Of a stretch of DNA of 64,000 bases, positions 52,645 to 62,599 are shown in pieces. Source of the stretch: Planctomycetaceae bacterium (lineage in GTDB: Bacteria > Planctomycetota > Planctomycetia > Pirellulales > Pirellulaceae); contig JAEUIQ010000096.1 of the NCBI GenBank assembly GCA_016794985.1, positions 1-64,000 on the forward strand, given 5' to 3'. Within the stretch, counting starts at the first letter, position 1, and every line of letters starts with the position of its first letter. A model generated the notes under the pieces. It did not search any database. It saw nothing but the letters and a program-made list of their open reading frames with translations, and was not told where the DNA came from. Both the position numbers and the translations under genes were made by a program.

Positions 52645-54273
52645 ATGCGAACGGTACTCGGGCCCTACGTCGCTGACACCGAATCAACTGGGAGTTTTTC
52701 TATTTCGCGCCATTTTGCCTTGATGATTGTGATGAGCAGCCTGCTGTTGGCCGGAACCACGGCGATTCTTGCACGGCTCTATTTCGACGGGACGCGGACC
52801 GACGCGCGGACCTCGCTGTGGCGTTTGGACTATCGCGTGTCGTTTGACGCCCAACGCGAGGGAGATCGTTTGCAGATTTGGTTGCCACGCGACAATTCGC
52901 ACATGCGTATTTATCGCCAGATGCTAAACAACCCGGACTTGATACCCGACACGCCCCGATCGACGATTTACCAGTCGCGATTAGATTTGATTGCCGAAGA
53001 AGCGGGCGAGCATTCCATCTTGGCAACGTTTGAGTTCGAACTGGGACCCGACGTTCGGCATACGTCGCGATCAAACGAGCCAATCGTCCCAGCAGCCGAA
53101 ACGACTCGTTGGTTGCGGTCGACGCGAACCATTCAAGCGACGAGCTTGGTAGCGCAAAATCTGGTGAACGAATGGAAACAAGAATCTGCTTTAGCACCGG
53201 ATCTTCTCCAGCGCATCTTCCAATTTTGTCTACAGGATTTGGAAAAAGGCGAAGAGGCTTGGCAAGACGACGCTGAATCGACGCTTCGCGATCAAATGGG
53301 CACGGATCTGGGATGCCTTAAAGCTATGGTGGCTTTGTGCCGTGCGGCCCAGATTGGCGCCCGACTTTCCAGCGGCTTCGAGATCGTCGCGGACGGTGAA
53401 GTTGAACCAGTCTTCTGGGTTGAAGTTCTCGAAAATGGAATCTGGGTTCCCTATAACCCCGTGCATGGCTTTTCCCAGAAGCTGCCTTGGAACTGGGTCA
53501 AAGTTGGCTCCGACAGTGAGTTGGTGGTTAGCACCTCCGGCGGTGAAGAAGTGGAAGCGGAATTTCTCTTGACGAGGTTGCCAACCCATCAGGGCCTATC
53601 CGCAGGGAACCGCCACTGGTCCAGCATCTTTGACTTGAGTCGATTGCCGAGCAGAATCCACGACGTGCTATCCTTGATGTTGCTGCTGCCATTGGGTGCA
53701 GTAGTCACGGTTTTCTTCCATACGGTGATTGGCTGGCGCACGGTGGGCATATTTACACCGGCGCTTATCGCCTTGAGTTTCATATTGGCCGACTGGCGAA
53801 CCGGTGTGGTTGTTTTTGCCTTGGCGATATCGCTCGGCATGATTACTCGTTCCCTGGTTGAGCCCTTGCGTTTGTTAATGGTTGCCCGGCTAAGCTTCAT
53901 GCTTACATTGGTGGTTATCTTTTTGGTGCTGACCGTTTCCTGCCTGGACTACTTTCGTTGGACTCCGAGCGCCGACGCCGTTTTGTTGCCCATCGTGATT
54001 CTTACGTTGACCATCGAGAAGATCTATTCATCAACGATTGAAGATGGAGCCAAAATCACCGCCCATCTGATGCTGGCGACAGTCGTTGTGTCGTTCTGTT
54101 GTTATTTGTTGTTGAGCTGGCGATCGATCGGATCTTTGGTCCTGCGCCTGCCCGAGGTTCATTGCTTCACCTTAGCGGTATTGGTTCTGCTTGGTCGGTA
54201 CACGGGCTACCGACTGACGGAACTATTTCGCTTTCGCGACCTCGTCATCGCCCCCGTGAGTACCTCAGAATGA
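52645..54273 (+). CDS. Inactive transglutaminase-like domain fused to 7TM region
   Basis: The 542-residue protein has one N-terminal membrane span (about 26-46), an exported transglutaminase-like region (about 60-330) and about seven membrane spans (about 345-530). The transglutaminase core (LKAMVALCRAAQIGARLSSGF, then FWVEVLENGIWVPYNP) lacks the Cys-His-Asp triad: no Cys at the expected position, Val for His ahead of the WVEV strand, and Asn for Asp. This is the known 'inactive transglutaminase fused to 7 transmembrane helices' family. The stop overlaps the start of the ATP-grasp gene (ATGA), the standard pairing for this family. It probably forms a membrane platform for the ligase. ATG at 52645 is the family-like start. 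Confidence 0.88.
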   Translation: MRTVLGPYVADTESTGSFSISRHFALMIVMSSLLLAGTTAILARLYFDGTRTDARTSLWRLDYRVSFDAQREGDRLQIWLPRDNSHMRIYRQMLNNPDLIPDTPRSTIYQSRLDLIAEEAGEHSILATFEFELGPDVRHTSRSNEPIVPAAETTRWLRSTRTIQATSLVAQNLVNEWKQESALAPDLLQRIFQFCLQDLEKGEEAWQDDAESTLRDQMGTDLGCLKAMVALCRAAQIGARLSSGFEIVADGEVEPVFWVEVLENGIWVPYNPVHGFSQKLPWNWVKVGSDSELVVSTSGGEEVEAEFLLTRLPTHQGLSAGNRHWSSIFDLSRLPSRIHDVLSLMLLLPLGAVVTVFFHTVIGWRTVGIFTPALIALSFILADWRTGVVVFALAISLGMITRSLVEPLRLLMVARLSFMLTLVVIFLVLTVSCLDYFRWTPSADAVLLPIVILTLTIEKIYSSTIEDGAKITAHLMLATVVVSFCCYLLLSWRSIGSLVLRLPEVHCFTLAVLVLLGRYTGYRLTELFRFRDLVIAPVSTSE

Positions 54274-55220
54274 TAAACCGATTCATGCGCCGGTTTTGGG
54301 CCTGGCCTTCGGAACTGAAAGAATTGGGAGTCTTGGGCATGAACCGACGGAATGCCGAGTTGGTGTTGCCGCTGAATCCACGGGCCAAGCTCCCCAACGT
54401 GGACGACAAACTAAGGACCAAGTCATTTTGCACTGCCTACCAGATTGGGGTTCCCGCGACAATCGCGATCCTAAAGCATGTGAGTGAACTTAAAAACTTG
54501 CCGGCACGATTGTCGACTTGTTCTGAGTTTGTCATCAAACCGGCGCGTGGTAGCGGTGGCCGAGGGATTATCGTGATCGCCGGGCGAACCCACGACCGCT
54601 TGGTATCGCCCGGTGGTCGTGAATATTCGGAAGCGGACCTCAGGCACCACTGCGCGGAGATCATGTCGGGACTTTATTCATTGGGCGGCCACACCGATAC
54701 CGTGATTGTAGAACAGCGCATCGTTTGTCATCCGATATTCAAGCGTTTTGCCGTCGGTGGTACACCAGATATTCGCGTGATCGTCTACCGGGGAGAACCC
54801 GCAATGGCCATGGCTCGCTTGCCAACCAAAGCTTCACAAGGCAAAGCAAACTTGCACCAAGGCGCCGTGGCAGCCGCGATTGATTTGGATTCCGGCACGG
54901 CTCATGGAGGCGTCTTTCGAAACCGAGTCGTCAATAGTCACCCAGATACCGAGGCGTTACTTGCGGACCTGGAAATACCTCAGTGGCCCCAAGTGTTGGA
55001 ATATGCCTGCCGGCTCGCAAGCGGCTTGGGGCTTGGCTACGTTGGCATTGATCTAGTAATCGACCAAACAAACGGACCGTTGGTGTTGGAGGCCAACGCT
55101 CGGCCAGGGTTGGCAATCCAGTTGGCCAATCGGCAAGGCTTATTGACCGCCATCCAGCGCATCGATGCCGCCGTTACGCGTCAGAATATTCGCATCTTAC
55201 CAGACTCGCACATCGCCTGA
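54270..55220 (+). CDS. Alpha-L-glutamate ligase-like ATP-grasp protein
   Basis: The 316-residue protein is an ATP-grasp enzyme of the RimK-like/sugar-transfer-associated group. Key parts are KSFCTAYQIGVP (ligase start), FVIKPARGSGGRGIIVI (ATP-binding Lys and Gly loop), DIRVIVYRGEPAMAMARLPT, and GLGYVGIDLVID with LVLEANARPGLAIQLANRQGL (metal Glu and Asn). Such enzymes join an amino acid or peptide to a carboxyl acceptor using ATP. It overlaps the transglutaminase-7TM gene by four bases. In other bacteria the pair often comes with a retropepsin-like protease gene; none is found here. Confidence 0.9.
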   Translation: MINRFMRRFWAWPSELKELGVLGMNRRNAELVLPLNPRAKLPNVDDKLRTKSFCTAYQIGVPATIAILKHVSELKNLPARLSTCSEFVIKPARGSGGRGIIVIAGRTHDRLVSPGGREYSEADLRHHCAEIMSGLYSLGGHTDTVIVEQRIVCHPIFKRFAVGGTPDIRVIVYRGEPAMAMARLPTKASQGKANLHQGAVAAAIDLDSGTAHGGVFRNRVVNSHPDTEALLADLEIPQWPQVLEYACRLASGLGLGYVGIDLVIDQTNGPLVLEANARPGLAIQLANRQGLLTAIQRIDAAVTRQNIRILPDSHIA

Positions 55221-55517
55221 CGCCGAACCAAAATCCGTACTTTGAGTCCAAGTCTCCCCCTCTTCCAACTTGGGGGAGAGGGGAAATGTGTACACGAGGC
55301 GTCATTTTACTCCAATGATTGTTGCAAGTTCATCGCAGCGCTTCGAGTCGTGGAAATCGCTCGCCAGCTCCGGACCCGAATCCAACTTCCGAGTACAAAT
55401 CTCCCCCCTCTCCCATTTTGGAGGAGAGGGCGTCGGGGGTCAGGAGGTAAAAACTCCGTGCTAGGTTGGGACGAATTCCAATCCAGGCGCGGTCTTTTTG
55501 CGGGAATGCGATAAATC
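55221..55517. other. Intergenic stretch with two C/G-rich hairpins
   Basis: No gene is supported. TCTCCCCC (55253-55260) pairs with GGGGGAGA (55272-55279), and CCCTCTCC (55406-55413) pairs with GGAGAGGG (55423-55430). The first lies 33 bases after the ATP-grasp stop and could end that transcript, although no T-run follows. Confidence 0.6.
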
Positions 55518-55585
55518 ATCTAGTTTAATAGACACTCGACTTGACCGAGGATGCCAACGTGCCTACGATGTCTATATCACTAGAC
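55518..55585. promoter_or_regulatory. Two matching dyads, candidate BlaI operators
   Basis: Site 1 (55518-55533) reads ATCTA-N6-TAGAC and site 2 (55570-55585) reads GTCTA-N6-TAGAC. Both are 16-bp dyads with the same spacing, 52 bases centre to centre, or about five helical turns. They lie 32-99 bases before the blaI-like start. BlaI-family repressors bind such paired dyads as dimers and repress their own operon. Confidence 0.6.
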
Positions 55586-55616
55586 GATTGTCCGCACGGA
55601 AAGGTAGGTCGGTCCC

Positions 55617-56009
55617 ATGCCACGACAGGTTTCCAAGTACCCCACGGAACTGGAATTACAAATTCTCAAAACGTTATGGCGGCAGTCACCGTTGTTGGCT
55701 CGCGAGGTTCAATCGGCACTAGCCGAGGACGGACGAGCGTTGGCCAAGACGTCAGTCATCACCACACTCAACACGATGTTTCGCAAACGCTATTTGACGC
55801 GAAAGAAGCAGAACAACACCTATCTGTTTAGTCCGCGAATCACTGAAGAACAGGTCAATGGGCTGGTGATTGAGGATGTCGTCGATCGAGTCTTCGACGG
55901 CTCGACCGCTGCAGTGCTGCTTAGCCTGTTCGATGCCAAAGAAATCCAGCGCGACGAACTGCAGGAGCTTCGTTTGTTGATCGACCGTCGCCTGAAAGAA
56001 ACTCGATAG
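55617..56009 (+). CDS. BlaI/MecI/CopY family transcriptional repressor
   Basis: The 130-residue protein has the family's winged helix at about residues 8-75: PTELELQILKTLWRQSPLLAREVQSALA (in parts), then LAKTSVITTLNTMFRKRYLTRKKQNNTYLFSPRI. A C-terminal dimerisation helix region ends at LLIDRRLKETR. BlaI proteins repress an operon until a BlaR1-type membrane protease triggers their removal. The receptor gene follows after 47 bases on the same strand. Two dyads upstream fit as operators. Confidence 0.93.
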   Translation: MPRQVSKYPTELELQILKTLWRQSPLLAREVQSALAEDGRALAKTSVITTLNTMFRKRYLTRKKQNNTYLFSPRITEEQVNGLVIEDVVDRVFDGSTAAVLLSLFDAKEIQRDELQELRLLIDRRLKETR

Positions 56010-56056
56010 AAGACGGTTGTAAGATTTTATTCACTTAAGTTTAGGTGGAGCTTCGC

Positions 56057-59000
56057 ATGTTCGACTTCTTGGAACGTTCGGCCATTGTTTGTGAGCACTT
56101 GACGATCACGTTGCTGCACTTTTTGTGGCAAGGAGCTGCCGTTGGTTTGGTTGCCGCGTTTGCGGGCCGACTGCTCGTGCGATCCACCGCGCAGTTAAGG
56201 TATTTGATTCACGTTGCTGCGCTGGCGGTGATGTGTGCTTGTGTGCCAATCACCTTTTCTTTGGTGGCGGTGCGAGTTCCAACTGCGGAAACGGACCCAC
56301 TCGCTGGCCAGGAGCCTCCTCGCGCGAACATCAACCCGCCTCGGAAGGTGCAGCCTGCGCCATCAATCTTGCTCCCGAATCCGAACCCGGCGTTCCTCGC
56401 CCCAGAGAGCTTGGCAAACGGGACGGAGGCGCCCGATCCGATGCCTGTCCCAACGCTGGATCCCGCCACTGCGACTGAACCGCCAATGGGACTTCCTTCG
56501 CTTCCGACGAAGGACGCCAAACCACCGTTGTCGCGCTGGGCCCCCTACGTGACGACGGTTTATCTGGCGGGCGTGTGCTTGTTGTTGGCAAGGTTGGTGA
56601 GAAGTGCCTGGCTCACCCGTCGTCTGGGCCACTGTGCCACCGAGGTCGAGGATCACGACTTATTGCAACGACTGCGAATCCAGGCGGAACGACTTGGATT
56701 GCCAGCTCTTCCCGCGTTACGTTGGTGTCAGACAATTCCGGTGCCAGTCGTGATTGGCGTTTTGCGACCGATCGTTTTGTTGCCGACTTACGCGGCGACC
56801 GGGTTGACTTTGGACCAGCTGCAAGCGGTGATCGCCCATGAGCTCGCGCACATTCGTCGCTACGATCTGCTGGTGAACATGCTGCAACGCGTGATCGAAT
56901 CGCTGTTGTTTTTTCATCCCGCCGTTTGGTGGATGAGTCAACAGATCTCCCACGAGCGCGAACAAGCCTGCGATGAATTGGTGCTGACCGTCGAGCCGAG
57001 TCGGGCTCGCTATGCCGATGCCTTGGTTCGCATGGCCGAGCTTTCCCTTCAAAGTGGTTCGCCGCCGTGTAATGCACTGGCCGCGACCGGACCTTCCGCG
57101 ACCGCGTTCAAACAGAGGGTGCTAAAAGTTCTGGAGATCGAACCAACACCCAGCATCCGTCCCGGTCGCGCGGCAGCGATCATGGCCAGCTTGGTCGTGA
57201 TGTCGACATTGGCTCTGTTTCTTTTCAAAGGCGGGGTCTCAGCAAGTGACAGCCTGAACAACGGCACAAGCCGGTCCGCCAAACCGGATCCAGCCGACTC
57301 CGACCATCAAGAAACGGAAATCAAGGTCGGCATGACATTTGACGAAGTAATTCGCCTCAAAGGCAAGCACTATCGACCACAGTATGGGATGGGTGCCGGG
57401 CAGTTGTTTCTCAACTACGACGACCTGTGCGTTGGTGTCGAAAATCACCCGTCTGGCAAGGAGGGCGGTCGAGTGTTTCGCATCGACCCACTCAACAAAA
57501 ACATCGAATCCATCCTTGGAAACGTGCCGTATGCCGACTCAGCTCAAGACGGCCCCCTGGCGCAGCCCCCCACGGCGGACTCGCTACCTCCCCGTGTCGA
57601 GTTAGTTGGGCTGACTTGGGATCGGGCCACGAAGAACGATGCCTGGCATCCCAGTGGTGCTCCAATCGCGGTTCCTGATTGGGCGAAGCCGTTGCCCGAA
57701 TTAGCACCGCCTCATAAAAAAGCCTTGAACGGAACGCTCTTGCTGTACGAGTTTCAAGGACTGAAGACCGAACCTTCCATCTACTATCACCAACAGGTAG
57801 CCTACCAAGCGGGAGACGATCAGCTCGCTAACGGAACACCATGGCGACGGGCGATTCTCTATGCCGAATTGCTGTCACAGACCTTTCCAACATGGGGATC
57901 TCCGCCGTCGTTGTCGCTTTCCGACGAAGCTTGGGGGCCTTGGAAAACAGTCACCAAAGACGGACAGCTCGCTAAGTTTGATCCTGAAGATGAAACTTAC
58001 CGTCTAGGATACGAGCAAGTCTCGCTGCATGGCGTACGACCTCTGGTCGCATCGATCCACAATCAAGACCCACTTCCCGCTAGCGCTTCGCTGGCGATCG
58101 TCCAACATCAGCCAGAAGACTTCCGCGAACGATGGGCCATCGAAGTGGAAGGAGTTGCCGTGGGCGATGGAACTCAGCCGCCTCAATACTACCCGCTCGA
58201 GCCGCGATTCTTTGTGCGATTCCAAAATGAATCCACCGCAGAGAAACCATGGGAATACGAGATCGACTGGCCGTTTGATCCGAAGAGGATCGACCACCTC
58301 CGCTTCCGCATTCGTCCGTACCGCCATCGTTTTATCTTCGAAAACGTGAACTTCGCACCGAGCCAGAATGCCGCCAATTACTCGCCATTCAAGATTGTGT
58401 ATGAGAAGCTGGAGCACGATTTGCCCAAGCCCAACTCCAAATCGCAACTCGCACTGATTCACGATCTCAGCCACTCCGATCAAGCGACTCGCGACCAAGC
58501 CGCGGCTCAGCTCAGGTCCACGTTCAAGCCATCGGCAAAGGAGCCGTGGCAACAAGCGCTCGACGCGATTCCCATCGAGACACCACGAGCGGATGTGTTC
58601 GCGAAACTGGGCTTGGATGAAAAGTCTGCTCCAAAGATATCGATCGATTCGATGGAACAATATCGCTTGGATCATACTTGGATCACCAACCTATGGTTCA
58701 CGAACGATTTGCAGGAGCTCTACAAAATTGAACTTGTCGAACAGCTGGATCGACCCTGGGTCAATCCGCCGGCCGACTTCACGGGTACGTGGGTGACTTA
58801 TTACGTCAATGGCGCCAAGGCCTTTGAGATCGACTATCGCGATGGCAAGTATCAGGGCCGCCACCGCAGTTATCACGCCAACGGACAATTGCTTGTGCAG
58901 CAGCACTACGTCGATCATGTGGCACATGGAGAGGATGCGGGTTATTATGCTTCCGGAAAACGGATGTATCGTGGCCTGTATGAAAATGGCCAACAAGTCG

Positions 59001-62000
59001 GCTCATGGATTCACTACCATGAAGATGGCCGTGAACAATCTCGCACGGAACATCCGCAGCCCACGAAACTCGAAGTCACATCACCAGCTCCTGCTCCCTC
59101 GAACCAAGACGCCATCGAACTCCAAGTCGTCGATGCCACCACTCGCGCGCCGATTGCCGGCGCAGAAGTAACGTTGCGGCATGCGATCAGCGCTTGGCAG
59201 CCGGCACGTTCTGATTCGCCACCCATCTCGACGGCTGTCCCCGAGTCACGAGTGACACTCCAGACGAATGACACGGGCCATTTCTCATTTATGATTCCAG
59301 CGGAGTTGCGTGATTGGCAGTCGGATCTCCAAGTATCGGTTCGCCATCCGGATTATGTCATCGAGCAGAGTTTTGGAATGTGGCCTGTGTCGCGCGAAAT
59401 GGCCGCCGACCCAAACATCGCGAAACAAAATCTGTTTAACGCCGGAGTGATCGAATTAAAACGTGGGCATGAGATTCACGGCCAAGTTTTGAGTCCCGAC
59501 GGCCAACCAGCGGTTGGTATCAAACTGTATGCTGCCAGCCAAATGCCGGAATACTTGAACATGCCACCGCATGCGGTCACGAATCGTGAAGGGAAGTACA
59601 AGTTCCGTGTACCGACTCACGAGCGACACTATCTGTTCGTCATTCCCGATGACGCCGTCGCTCAATCGCTGCCGATTCGAAAAGCCTATGGCGAACACCC
59701 GCCGATTCAATTGGAGCAGGGGACCGCAATCCGTGGACAAGTTCTGGATCGAACGGGCCGGCCAATGGTGAGTGTCGTTGTGCAAGCCAACGGCAGTGAC
59801 TCGGTCTACGATGGCTTTACCAAGCCAATGACTCGCGTTTTGACGGACGATCAAGGTCGCTATTCGTTGCCGCCACAGAAACTGCCGGTCGACGTTCGAG
59901 TCGCTTCACTCGCATGGATGGGCGGTTGGAACATGTCGGGGCAACCACTTCGCGCCGATGAGGTTTTTCTGCCCATGCTGCTGCGAGAATCAAGCGAGAC
60001 TCTCAGAAACAATGGTCCACCTGTCGACAATCCAATCGCCACAGCTGATCAAACGAACAACGCCCTGCCACCGCGATCCTTGACTCTCGATTTTCAGCCA
60101 TGCGAAACCGTGGTTCTGACCGCGATGGTTTACGACGACAACGGCCAGCCCGCAACCAAGTGCGAATTGGCGATTTTCGGCACCGCTCCCGAGTCATTAC
60201 GCGATTCCGACGAGTTGCGATCGACCTGGCGCGGGCGCTTTGCAGCAATACCCGACCAACCAGGACGCTTCAGCGCGGTAGCACCGAAGGGATTGATCCA
60301 TGCGACACTAGTTCATCCCGAAATACCGACCGGTCCACTTCAAAAGTGCGTTCGCAAGACTCGCGCGGATGAAAGTCATCTTGGTCCTCACACGGACGCG
60401 TCTTGGACGGTACTCTCCAATGACGACGATTCGATCATGGTCGGTGAACCGCGTGTCCAGCCGCCGATGCCTTCGGGTAGTAACGATCGAGTGTTCCCAA
60501 CTCGATTTGCTGACGAATTCATCACCCGACTCAAAACTCGCACCGTGCGCGCATTGAGCGGTCCGCAGCCATTCTTGAATCCAACGTTCTTGGATGTGCT
60601 ACGAGCCCATACCATTGCCTTTCTGACAGCGACGACCAAGTCCGATCCAACGCCCGAGTCTCAACAAGCGATTATCGACTCGATGATCCGCCGGGTCACC
60701 GATCCCGAAGATCCGACCTATCAAAAGTTTGGTGATTACCTGCAGTTCGGCAACGCCTATAAAGATTTGATGTGGCGAGTGCAGGCGGCGATGGCACGAA
60801 CTCCAGGAACGGAACCGGAGCAACAGCAACTGACCGCTCAAGCCGAAAGTCTTCGCGCTTACATTCGACGCGCGGACTCCAGAGATGTAAATCGGTTCAA
60901 TGATTTGCTAAACGATCCGTTGTGGTTTGGGTTGCAAGCGCCGTTGGACGACGCCGAGTTCCGCAAGTTGGAAGATCGCTTGCAAGCATCTTCCGTGGGC
61001 GGGTTATCGGCTGTGATGTCCGGCTTGCAAGTGCTGAACACACCTCCACTTGCTTGGCCGGACCAGATCGTGGGTAGTGGTGGACCAACTGGTAATTTGG
61101 CTCATGAGTTCCAGAGCGAGCAGCACTTTCAAGGGATCACCGAAGTGCTGGGTTCGGTCGAAGATCCGCAGCAGCCCGGAGTTGTGCACCTGGATCAAGC
61201 CATGCTGGTGAGGTTCCCAAAACAGGATGTTCCCGATTTGGCGGCCCTGCAGAAATGGGTTCTGGAGCATGGTTTTGGCGACGTCGGATACTCGCCGACA
61301 CGGGACGAGCTGATTGCGTTTCGGCGCGGCAAACTTCTGAAGCTTGACACGAACGATTGGTGGGTCGTTGATCAAATGAGCGACGATGACTTGCGCGCGA
61401 AACTCGAGAAACACGGGACAGCGACGATCTCGGTGGTTGATTATCCCAAGCAAGGATTGCGGGCGGCAACATCAGATCCGCCGTTGATCGCCATACGAAC
61501 CGGGGCATTTGACGGCCAAGGACAACTGTTCGTCTTTGCGCTCGGCGCAACGGATATGGGCATGCACGTGCACATCCGACCTCGACCCTCGGCGAAGCGT
61601 TCCCTGGATCTGCTGCAAATCCCCGTCTCGCTGAGTGCTCCGCACGGGCGGCCGTGGCAAGGGCTACGAACGTCGATGACATTGACTGAACCTACTCAAA
61701 CCAGCCCAGAGTATCTCTATCGAGGCCGCGTCTTGGTGAATGTCGACTTTTACAACGGATCCGAATATCCGCAAACGGTCGCATTCGATCCAACCCAAGC
61801 GTCGAACTCGTTCGACATCTATTCCCCAAGCGGAACGTTGGTCTCGACGCTCGTAGGGCAAATGCCGGGAGATGTCGCGCGTGATGAGCATGGGCAAGTA
61901 ATCCCACGTGTGGTGCAGCCGGGTAAATCCATTCGTTTGTTGGAAAATTTCAACCTAGGTCTGGCTTATCCTTTGGTCGAGCCCGGTCAATATCAGATTC

Positions 62001-62599
62001 GATTTGGTGGTCAAGATCGCGCTTTGAATCTGGGCCATTATGGTCGCAGCTATCCGCCCTCGAACATGCTCACACTCGATGTGGCGGATGGCGCGACTCC
62101 ATTGATCCACAACTACTGGCGAATGTTCGTAGAGAACGAGGATGTACCAAAAGTGCCGCATTGGTTCTCTCATCGTCCGGGAGTCGCCGACGAACGCACG
62201 TTGTACTTCCGCCGCTCCGACTATGAGTACACAAATTTTGTGTTGCTAACATTCACGGATTCGGCAGATCCCGTGCCCGACAGAAAATGGACTCCGGGAG
62301 GCATCCACGTCCCTAATCCATGGCCAAAAATGCGCGACGTTTTGTTGGGCCAGACACCGCTGGGGTATGCGCACCTCTTGCTGCCGCCCACGGCCGATGA
62401 AGAATGGCCGCAGTGTGAAGAGCAGATGCGCGCGACCCTTGGCTCGCATCTAACAAAGCAGGCCGTGAACGAGACACCGCAAGCATCGCCTCCGCAAGAG
62501 AAACCAATCCCTCCTGCACAAGCCCCACCGCAAGTGAAATTGACTTCGGGTTATGAACGTAGTGCTCTTGGATTGTTGCGGAACGAATCGGACAAATAA
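56057..62599 (+). CDS. Giant BlaR1-like M56 metalloprotease receptor with MORN and carboxypeptidase-regulatory domains
   Basis: The 2180-residue protein begins with a BlaR1/MecR1-type M56 protease with several membrane spans. The zinc site is VIAHELAHIRRYDLL (His261, Glu262, His265), followed by FFHPAVWWMSQQISHEREQACDE (third ligand Glu). A last span lies near 377-394. Then come a helix-sheet region of unknown type, a MORN/YwqK-like run at about 911-995 (YVNGAKAFEIDYRDGKYQG; YHANGQLLVQQHY; YENGQQVGSWIHYHEDGR), carboxypeptidase-regulatory-like domains at about 1015-1370, and about 800 residues without recognised domains. BlaR1 is usually about 600 residues, so the sensor side is far larger. 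No penicillin-binding domain is seen, so the ligand is unlikely to be a beta-lactam. AGGTGGAG lies just before the ATG at 56057. Confidence 0.87.
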   Translation: MFDFLERSAIVCEHLTITLLHFLWQGAAVGLVAAFAGRLLVRSTAQLRYLIHVAALAVMCACVPITFSLVAVRVPTAETDPLAGQEPPRANINPPRKVQPAPSILLPNPNPAFLAPESLANGTEAPDPMPVPTLDPATATEPPMGLPSLPTKDAKPPLSRWAPYVTTVYLAGVCLLLARLVRSAWLTRRLGHCATEVEDHDLLQRLRIQAERLGLPALPALRWCQTIPVPVVIGVLRPIVLLPTYAATGLTLDQLQAVIAHELAHIRRYDLLVNMLQRVIESLLFFHPAVWWMSQQISHEREQACDELVLTVEPSRARYADALVRMAELSLQSGSPPCNALAATGPSATAFKQRVLKVLEIEPTPSIRPGRAAAIMASLVVMSTLALFLFKGGVSASDSLNNGTSRSAKPDPADSDHQETEIKVGMTFDEVIRLKGKHYRPQYGMGAGQLFLNYDDLCVGVENHPSGKEGGRVFRIDPLNKNIESILGNVPYADSAQDGPLAQPPTADSLPPRVELVGLTWDRATKNDAWHPSGAPIAVPDWAKPLPELAPPHKKALNGTLLLYEFQGLKTEPSIYYHQQVAYQAGDDQLANGTPWRRAILYAELLSQTFPTWGSPPSLSLSDEAWGPWKTVTKDGQLAKFDPEDETYRLGYEQVSLHGVRPLVASIHNQDPLPASASLAIVQHQPEDFRERWAIEVEGVAVGDGTQPPQYYPLEPRFFVRFQNESTAEKPWEYEIDWPFDPKRIDHLRFRIRPYRHRFIFENVNFAPSQNAANYSPFKIVYEKLEHDLPKPNSKSQLALIHDLSHSDQATRDQAAAQLRSTFKPSAKEPWQQALDAIPIETPRADVFAKLGLDEKSAPKISIDSMEQYRLDHTWITNLWFTNDLQELYKIELVEQLDRPWVNPPADFTGTWVTYYVNGAKAFEIDYRDGKYQGRHRSYHANGQLLVQQHYVDHVAHGEDAGYYASGKRMYRGLYENGQQVGSWIHYHEDGREQSRTEHPQPTKLEVTSPAPAPSNQDAIELQVVDATTRAPIAGAEVTLRHAISAWQPARSDSPPISTAVPESRVTLQTNDTGHFSFMIPAELRDWQSDLQVSVRHPDYVIEQSFGMWPVSREMAADPNIAKQNLFNAGVIELKRGHEIHGQVLSPDGQPAVGIKLYAASQMPEYLNMPPHAVTNREGKYKFRVPTHERHYLFVIPDDAVAQSLPIRKAYGEHPPIQLEQGTAIRGQVLDRTGRPMVSVVVQANGSDSVYDGFTKPMTRVLTDDQGRYSLPPQKLPVDVRVASLAWMGGWNMSGQPLRADEVFLPMLLRESSETLRNNGPPVDNPIATADQTNNALPPRSLTLDFQPCETVVLTAMVYDDNGQPATKCELAIFGTAPESLRDSDELRSTWRGRFAAIPDQPGRFSAVAPKGLIHATLVHPEIPTGPLQKCVRKTRADESHLGPHTDASWTVLSNDDDSIMVGEPRVQPPMPSGSNDRVFPTRFADEFITRLKTRTVRALSGPQPFLNPTFLDVLRAHTIAFLTATTKSDPTPESQQAIIDSMIRRVTDPEDPTYQKFGDYLQFGNAYKDLMWRVQAAMARTPGTEPEQQQLTAQAESLRAYIRRADSRDVNRFNDLLNDPLWFGLQAPLDDAEFRKLEDRLQASSVGGLSAVMSGLQVLNTPPLAWPDQIVGSGGPTGNLAHEFQSEQHFQGITEVLGSVEDPQQPGVVHLDQAMLVRFPKQDVPDLAALQKWVLEHGFGDVGYSPTRDELIAFRRGKLLKLDTNDWWVVDQMSDDDLRAKLEKHGTATISVVDYPKQGLRAATSDPPLIAIRTGAFDGQGQLFVFALGATDMGMHVHIRPRPSAKRSLDLLQIPVSLSAPHGRPWQGLRTSMTLTEPTQTSPEYLYRGRVLVNVDFYNGSEYPQTVAFDPTQASNSFDIYSPSGTLVSTLVGQMPGDVARDEHGQVIPRVVQPGKSIRLLENFNLGLAYPLVEPGQYQIRFGGQDRALNLGHYGRSYPPSNMLTLDVADGATPLIHNYWRMFVENEDVPKVPHWFSHRPGVADERTLYFRRSDYEYTNFVLLTFTDSADPVPDRKWTPGGIHVPNPWPKMRDVLLGQTPLGYAHLLLPPTADEEWPQCEEQMRATLGSHLTKQAVNETPQASPPQEKPIPPAQAPPQVKLTSGYERSALGLLRNESDK

